Origin: Valencia hispanica
Lineage: Eukaryota > Chordata > Actinopteri > Cyprinodontiformes > Valenciidae
Reading direction: 5' to 3'
Assembly: GCA_963556495.2 (NCBI GenBank)
Contig: OY747716.1
Location: 46,812,318 to 46,876,317 of the forward strand
DNA: 64,000 nt
The position numbers were made by a program, and so were the translations under genes. Within the stretch, counting starts at the first letter, position 1; every line of letters begins with the position of its first letter. Below the pieces are notes generated by a model. It was not told the origin of the DNA, searched no databases, and saw only the letters and a list, made by a program, of their open reading frames with translations. Shown in pieces: positions 51,201 through 60,200 of the stretch.

Positions 51201-54200
51201 TAAACATCTAAAGTTTCTTCTGTGTAAGAGCTGGAATCAAAATCCATAGTTTTTTTATTGGTTGAGCTGATGGGACTCCCTCAAGCTACATCACTACCTT
51301 CTCTAGCAGAAGTTTAATCTTCTCACAACAATGACTTTTTAAAGTATGAGTACATTTTAATTTAGAAACAGTTCCTAATTCATTTCTCTAAACAGCGGTT
51401 TAAAGGGGGCTCTAACCTGCAACCTGCTCTTTATCTGAGGTCAGAGTTTAAATTTCAAGCCTTATTCAGAGCTGGTCTTAGCTGTGCGATTGTGAAGAAG
51501 ACTGAAGAAGAAGAAAAGCTGCTTAGTCAGCTCATCCGGGGGCCTGACTTTACCAGAAACTGTGTAATTGGTCCGTCGTTTAAGGTTCTGCTCCCATCAG
51601 AGCACACCCCCAGGTTAAAGAGCTGCCATTTTTATTCACCTCAGGTCGTTTGTTACCCTGAGCTTCAAACAGACCCTCACCGTCGCCCGTCTCCATGCGC
51701 TCCGCGTTGCCGTACTTCTGCGTGTTCCTGGCGATCGTCCCCATGTTGGACATGTGGTGACGCTCGGTGCGGGAGTGGGACGAGTCCGACGAGTACCCCG
51801 TCACGTCCGGAGGCGCCGAGTGGTTCTCTGTGGGAGGAGAGTGAGGGAAACAGATGGAGACGGAGAAACAGCAAACAGCCAGCGGTGACTCATTGTTTCT
51901 GCCTCTCCAGTGCCATGTCCTGTTGTCTCTACGCTCAATTAGACGCGTTTGATGGTCACTTTGTTTCACGGGTAATTGGGTCACATCCATGACAAGCTCA
52001 GCAGTCAGCGAGGAGGCTGCTGTTTAATGCAGCGCCTGATTCAGCATTTTCTTCATGTAAACACTGATACAAGTGTGGCGACTTCTCCAAGCACGGTCAC
52101 ATATTCTTGTTTAATCTTTAAAGGAACTAATAACAAAACTGTTTTATCAGATCAGCATGAATCAAATCATATCCTTTACAATCAAAGATGTTTTATCAAA
52201 TGAAGCGAGAAGAAAAACAAACCAAATTTAGGTCCTTTTTTTATTATTATCAAGAGTTGATTAACGGCTGTTTTTCTCTGAATCATTCCGTTTTATTCCA
52301 ACATCTCCAGACTCCGTCTCAGCTGAAATCCGAAGCCGGATCCAGACGCTCCAAGTTTGGACCTACCGTCTGACTCCAGAGGCGGCGGCCACAACATGTC
52401 GGATCCGAACTCGCAGGACCGTCGCAGGGACCCGCCGTTCTCCGCCACGCTCAGAGCCCCCTTCCTCTTCAGAGACAGGTGGCCGATCCCTGCGGTGGAC
52501 GGAAGAACACAAGCGCGCTGTCAAAGCCGAGAGGGGAAGCTTAACAACAGGCGGAACACGTCCCACATGTGCACAGAAAAACCGGGTCAGAACACGAGAT
52601 ATTACAGGAGCAAATGCAGTAAAACAAAGCAAAACTAATAGAAGCTTATAATGGGCGGATGAATATTATCAGACCTGCACAACTGTTCCGGTTAGAGGCT
52701 TCATGGATGCAGAGCAGAAAGGAATCATGATGAGCAAGGATCATATGCCCTACTTCAAAGTCTCTCTGACCGTACGGCAAGAGACAAGAGATATAAAGAG
52801 GAGCGGCAAAAGCAAATGAGGTGGATTAGCAGTGCTTTGCCAACAACTGATTTTGTCATCCAGGACATGAATTGTAAAGTGTGAAACTTTTTCCAGTTCA
52901 TGTAAGCATAAAAACCCAACAGGCCTAGGATGTTGCGGTTCCTGGTGGCAGCATGTTGGAGCAGCTCTGTTAGCTCTGATTGGTTCTTGTTCATCATTTT
53001 TTTCTGGCCGGGGCGTTGCTCTTTTGGACAATCGTTCCCTCTGGTTTTGGATTCCTGCTCTTACTATTTTTAACTTTCAGACAGTTCTTATGATGCGTAA
53101 CCATGGCAGCACGGTATTGTTGTTACAACTGGGAGCAGCTGATTAGCATCTAAAAAGCTCAAACACTACCTGAACCACAACCACAAATCCCAGAGGAGTT
53201 GAAAGGGAGGTGTCATGGATGTAGAGCAGCGCCAGAGAGGAGAGAGAAAAGGAGAAAGTTCAGACCATCTCCTCCATCCAGAATGGGCAAGGGTCATATC
53301 CCCTACTTCAACAACTCTCAAACCGTACGGTCAGACAGATTTAAAGAGGAGCAGCAAAAGCATATGGGGTGGATTAGCAGAGCTTGCCAACAACTGACGT
53401 GTCATCCAGGACATGTTGCTCTGGAATATCGTCTCTGCTGCCTGGATGTAGAACTGTCAGGATAGTCATGAGATCGTCATACAGCAACAGATTTCAATCA
53501 GAGGCTTCCTCAGATTTACTGCAAGACTGACTGCTACTGTAGATTCTTTCTTTTCCTGCCTACAGCTTCTCCATCCACACAGACTCTCTGAAGATGCTCG
53601 GATCATCGGTGTAACGACAACATGAAATTTCCCTTTGGGATAAATAAAGGATTTGTCCTGGAGGTTCTGTTGACAGACCCGACAGGAGCTCCTAGGGGGG
53701 GCGGGGGGAGACCCGATGCAGCGATACCAGGTGGGATCAGAGCGGCGCTGACCGTGTTTCTGTCCCCCCCCCCCAGCCTCTGCAGGATAGCCATGTTCTC
53801 CGTGACGGTTCTGAGGGACGAGCGGATCGAGGACAGCAGCCGATGGATGAGCCGAGTGCTGCAGGTATGGATGGACCTTACAGAACCTTAGAGAGCGGGA
53901 TCCTGTCAGCATCAGTTCAGTTTTGTTTTTTTACATGTTGGATTATCATCATGCAGCTTTGCATTGAATGAGTTGCCATAGTAACAGTTAGATTTTTTCA
54001 TCGCTCCCTCAGAACCGCTGATAATGGGCTGAGCTCTAAGTTTATCTTGGTTGATAGAAAACGGATTATAGTTTATTTGACCCATTAGGGAGATGAAGCA
54101 GAAAAGGAGATGCTGGTACTGCCCACAGACGGCCAGGCATAAACTCAGGGACAGCTCCCTGGTTCAGGTCCCTGAACTGACTGATCCCATCAGCAGGTTG

Positions 54201-57200
54201 CTTCTTATAATGTGCAACAGTTGAAACAAGAACAATGGTTTTTTAAAGCAGTGCTCCTGCAACTGCCGCCACTGTTCATCAGGACAGAGGTTCACCGTAG
54301 AGGGATAACGTCAGCCTGCATGTTTTAGTGAGATAATTGGTTTTCATTCATTCCTCAGAGCGAGCTGCCAGCAGAGAGGTCAAACAACCTCCAGATATGG
54401 AAACTACACAGCCTCGTCTCTTTATATCTAGTATAACTGGTAGTTTGTGGCTGTTTTCACCTTCTTCGTTCCAGTGGATCAACTAGATCTAGTAATAAAA
54501 CTGGATGTATTAAAGTATGAAACAGGTTAAAATAGTGTTTAGATTGCTGCTTTTCAATACAGTTTTTCTACAGTTAAATTCAGTTTTAAAAATCACAATA
54601 TATAATCTTACTCATAGTATCGCGATATATTGTATCCTAACACATATCGTATCGTCAGATTCTTGCCAAATACACATCCATTTTCTACGCCATAACATGA
54701 AGCGGTCCACCAGTTTGTGAATTGTTATGATTAAACGGTTTCATCTTTATTGTCCTTTATACTTGCTCACTGTATTTTAACCGAATAAAGCTGAAAAACA
54801 AATAACAATTTGAGTCAAAAAAGGGAATGCATCTACCATCTTACTGGAAAGAGGATCAGTTTATAGGTTTAATTTAATTGTTTCACGATGATTGAAATTC
54901 AGACCCATAAGGATTTACAGATTAAACTAGTTCCTAACCTGCTCTATGTGACATCTGTTCTGCTTCTGTGACACTTTTAGACGGTCATCGGGTCAAAGAT
55001 CTCACCGTGATGCGACTGCGACAGGAGGCCCTGCTGGTGGTGAGACTGGCCGAGGTGGGGGTGTCCCAGGTGCGCCAGGTGAGCGATGTGCGTGTGCGCC
55101 AGGGAGTCGGCCAGCCGCCCGGCGTTCCCGCTGCCTCCGCTCTGCGTGGACGAGGACGACGAGGAGGTGGAGCCGAGGTGGGCGGGGCCGAGCTGGGAGG
55201 GGCGGCTCATCCAGTGCTCCATGCCCGCCATGTCGTCGCCCGGCCCCGACTCCTCCTCGGAGCCCGACGAGGAGTCTGAGCACAGAGGCGACAGGCCTGG
55301 CGACAGTCAGTGGTGGCCGTTATTTTCCGGAGAGCGTGAAGAAGACACCAAACAAGCAAGAGAAACAGAGAAACTCAGTTCAGTCAGCTGTGGTGGACTT
55401 TTACTGTCAGTTACTGAATATTTAAGAACTGATGAAGCTTTACATTCCAACCCTGCTTCATGGCGATGACCTTTGACCTAGTAGTGGGCGAAATAAATGG
55501 TATAAGGTAGAAATTATATAGGTTTAGCCAATGGCAGACATTTTGACTAAACCGGCCTACCACGATTGTGCATTTTGATGATGTCATCAAGCAGCGCCAA
55601 CATACTTTGTACCAGCTACGCAAGGAGGATAAATACTGATGTTCGTATTTAATTTAGATATTTCAAGTTTAAAATTCGTTGTTTTCTATTTAACGGAAAA
55701 GTTCCTCTGTTCAGCCACTCTGGGATTTTCTCTGGTTCTTCTCTCAGAGTTTTTAGTTTTGTGCTTGAATCAAAGGATCTGGGTCCTTTTGTTTCAAGAC
55801 AGGCTGAATCTTTCCGAGGAGGCAACAATGTCAAGTATTTGATGGTGAAAATCCCTCCATCCCGGCTGCACCTCTTGTCTCTGACATCTAGGAGAAAAAC
55901 AACAATATAGCCAATCCGTGGCCTGCTTCCAGGAAATGAAACATTTTGTTCTCCCTGGTCTAATACGCGACGCCCCTGGTAATAAAATAAATAAATTCAT
56001 CATTTACTGCAGCAGCAATGATATACATTAGAGAAAAGCTCCTATGTTTTTTTTTTTTTAGGTGAAACAGGCCCACAGCATCACAGATCTCCCACCACAC
56101 TTAACAGTGAGCATGAGTTGCTTCTCCACCTGTTTATTGTGTTTTTAGAGCCAAACAAACCTGAAGTGTTTGCAGCCAACAGCTCAGCCTGAAGCACACA
56201 GCTTCCGCTCACTTAAAGGTCCCAGTAGAGTTCATGTTTACATTTGTGATGGTAGGGGCAGAGAAGGTTGTCTGATTGGCTGATAGAGCATCTACTGTTC
56301 TCTTGTCTTTGAAGCTCTGTGACATGGTAAAAATCTGATCAACTTAAAAACGTCTAAGGCTTCATTTAGATTTATTTGATAGAACCTGCCTATATTTTTA
56401 CACTAATAACTTCATAAAAAAAATAATTCCTAACAATGGATTTGATTTCACACTCAATAAATTAATTTAAATAGAATTTTGGATTTTTCTAAATGATTTC
56501 AGTATGAAAATTTACTGTGGCAATAAAATATGTATTTATTTAAAAGGTTTTTACACGTCTTCATTAGTGTGGAGGGGGCACACTAAACAAACAAACCCCT
56601 TTATTTTTCAAATAAGACATTTCATAATAATGATCTAAATTACATTAGAGATTATTAATGCAAAAGTCCCAAAAAAAGAAAAACAAGTCAGAAAGCCAGA
56701 TAAATTCTCCGCTGCAGTGCCGTGACCTTTTCGGTGACTGAGGCAACAAGCTCAAGAGCTCAGAGACACAAAATGCCAGTAATTAGAGAATCGGTTCTTG
56801 TGGCTCTTCTGTGAAAACAGCCACAAGAACCAATTTGGGTCCAACATGCTTCAGGCAACTGAATTTCCTCCTCTGAACAAAAGCTGATAGTGTGAGAGCA
56901 GACGATAAGGCGCTGCTGTCAGAACGCCGGGAAAAACGCTACATCTGCATTTAGGGACACGTCAGGTCCGCTTCAGGATGCTCTCAAAAGGTTAAGAAGC
57001 AAATTACAAAGAGACAAAGTTATTATATTTCCCTCATTAAGGTTCAATCAATACCAAAATTATTCAATCAACTCTGATTAGGGATGATCTAATGAGCTCA
57101 TATTGGAGGTAAAGGTCAGCTCCGCTGTCCGTTTTCAGGAGGAAACGCTGCAGCAGAAGTTGACTGGGTGCAACTTTTACGGCCTGTTCTTCTGTAAATC

Positions 57201-60200
57201 CCTCAGTGGGTTTACGCGCCACACAGAATGTGCCTGTGTGCAGATTTGGGGGAGATGAGCGTTCCTCTGTCAAGACTCGTCTGAGAAAGCAGAGAGCCGA
57301 CATAAAGAAAGTGTAATCCTGTCTTCCCTGCTCACTTCAGATAAGCTGCTTTCATCAGTGCTAATTTTAGAGGCTCAGAGGAAGGTGATAGCATCTGACC
57401 CCGCCTCAGTCCGCCTCAGTGAGAGCAGGTTTTCGTCACCTGGGGGCGTGTAAGCATCCATGGAGGTCTGGACCACCAGAGAGCGCCGCTTGGAAGGCAT
57501 GGGCACCGCCATCTTCCTTTCTACGTGTCGCGCCAGCACGGCCTGGACCGCCTCCGTGTGGACGTCTGAGGAACAGAGATAGGGGGGGGTCACACTTCGA
57601 CAACTTTTACCCCGTTACGCTTCGCCAAAGAGAACCAGCAGATGATTACAAATTTAACAATCTGCAGCACAACCTGTTTTATAGCTAGGTGATAAACTGT
57701 TGTAGCACACTGACAACATCGCTAACCAACACTAAACCTGCAAGATAACCGCAAATAATAGCAATGCAAATCAGAGCTAATTTAAAGGGCCGGTGTTCTG
57801 ACGGAACACCATACCCATCAGAACGGCATACCTTCGGGAAATCCACATGCGCAGCAGTGAAACTTGTGGAAATGCGCATGCGTTAAAATCAAACCATCAA
57901 TTCAGCATACCTTCGGCTACAAGCTGTAAGATTTGGTGTGTTATCACATATTATAAACACATTACCAAATTTCACGCCTAATAGAATCACAAGAAATGTT
58001 AACAGAAGTTTTCCTTATATTATTTTCAGGAAAAAACTCGGAAATACTGTGTTAATAAGTTGTAAATTTTTTATATGTGAACTAAGATTTTTTCTGAAAT
58101 TGAAAAAAATGAGAAGAATACTTTTAAAGCAGTTATGTCCAACAAAAAATGCCAGTCCTATAAGATTTAAGTGTTAAATTTACAAGATGCGCATATGGAT
58201 AGTTTTAAAGGCGTAAGTGGTTCATGCGGCTCTTTTTCGGGATCAGAACGACTTCTTCCGGGTTCAGACTCGCCATGAACAAGTCGAGAAAACATTATAC
58301 TCCTTCATAAACTGTACTTTCTATTTCTATACTTCTATACTTTCTATACTTCTATACTTTCTATACTTTCTAAAACGGCATTCCTTTTTATACGCTGCAT
58401 TTTCTATGAAGCAAAGACCTGTCAAAACAGCACACCCAGACCCCGTCACAAACACTGGTATGCTGTTTTGATTAAGTAGGCTAAAATGACAGACGGCGCC
58501 ATAAAAATAAACTTTTGGTATGATATTCTGACAGGGTAGGCCACATCGACAGAACACCGGCGTCTCTTTCTGCAGCTAGGTTGCGCGCACATCCGCTGTG
58601 TGGATAAACAAATATAAGATGAAACAGCTCCTCAGTTGTCCAAAGGTCCACTTCTGATGTATCTATCCTACGCCTGGCAGAATAGTTCCACATGGTTCCA
58701 GTGTTTCCTCTGTGGGAGCCGTCTGCCTCGGGAGCGGTGGTCAGCAGTGGCTGCCTGGGGGCTCTCCAGGTGGAGCTTGGGTGGAGGTGGGGGTCCCAGC
58801 CGCCCCTCCTCTGGACGCCCTGGGTCAGTGCCTCGGCTGCTGCTGTTGATTCGCTGCTGCTGGTGTAGATCTGCTCCCTTGATGGCGTTTCCTGACCTAA
58901 CCTGGCTCATCTGAATTCGGCACACTGTTCATCTTATTTTCTATTTTAATGTCCTTTTAATGTTGCCCCTGAGTGTGTCTGAACTGCATTTTTTTGTATT
59001 AAAAGCGCATTATAAATAAAATTTAATATTATTATTATTATTAGAAGTCTGGAGAAACCAGCAGAATGTGTTGAAAAATGAATGAATTAAAACGGAGAAT
59101 TCCCAAATCTTCACTTCAGTCTGAGTTGTTTTTAGAAAGAATCGTTTTTTTAACGCGGTAAATCTGCGTTTTTTTTTCGTGTGGATGACGGGCCAAATCG
59201 TAGAAAAATATCTTCGTTTTGTGAGACACCCGGCTACGTGTGGACAAAGGCCTGAGTCGAGCCTGGACGGGTTTCGTTGGACAGACACAGACACACCTTT
59301 GGGCTACAAGTTAATCAAACCCAGATTTTTTGGGGGACCGTGGGATGAAAATCCAATCATGCATGGATGGAACATGCAACCTTTATAAAGACAGGCCCTA
59401 GATGAGATTTGTACCTAGAACCTTCTTGTTGTGAAGGAAAAGTGAACACTCCACGTTTTTGGGGGGGATTTTTAGCTACTTCCATCCACTAAAGTTAAAA
59501 ACAGCGTGGTTATGACTGATTTGTAGTTTTATGGAAAACCAGAACGTTATCATGAGACGAATAAGTGTAGAAAAGTTTGGACAGGTGTTGCTGGTAGACG
59601 AATGTCCGTACCTGATCGGTAGCGCTCATCTCTGGTTCCGGACGTCCTCCGTCGGTGGAAGCGGGCGGCGGCTGGGGGGCCGAGCGGGGCCCGATGAGAC
59701 ATGGGCCCCTCCATACCTACAGAAGCAGGCAGAAAAGCTTGTGGACACACGAACGGAGTTTTCACAGGAAGGACACGTATATGCACATAAAAGCAAGAGA
59801 GGAGAGCGCAAAAAAAAAAAAAAAAAAAAGAAACATGGAGGTGATTTGATACGGCAGAAAAATGAAATTTTTCTGACTTCATAAACCAAAATAATCAAGG
59901 TGAAACCAGAAACATGCAGCAATCGAACATCTCTCAGTATCCCTTCACCCAAAACGTGTTAAATGTGAAATGTGTGTGATGGATGTGTGTGCGTGAGTTT
60001 TAGAGCCACTACAGCTTGATCAGCGACTGATTCGGAGGAGCAGGCCCAAGCTGAGCTCCAGGGAGCCCTAACCTACATCCACTAATGGCGGCTGAAGACT
60101 CGATCGATAAGACTACAGCGTGGAGGCAACCGTATTCCTGATGAGAGCAGATCGATACTCCAGCGGCGCTATGGGAATATTTCAGCTGAGTGGGCGGGGC

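Noticed and set aside
53786..53864. The w21 copy as an alternative exon of dip2c
   Set aside because: It is on the opposite strand to dip2c transcription, so it cannot be joined to the other exons in a linear transcript.
54968..55469. Two plus-strand frames over exon w4
   Set aside because: Shadows of the GC-rich dip2c exon on the opposite strand; the minus-strand frame matches DIP2 and has splice sites in phase.
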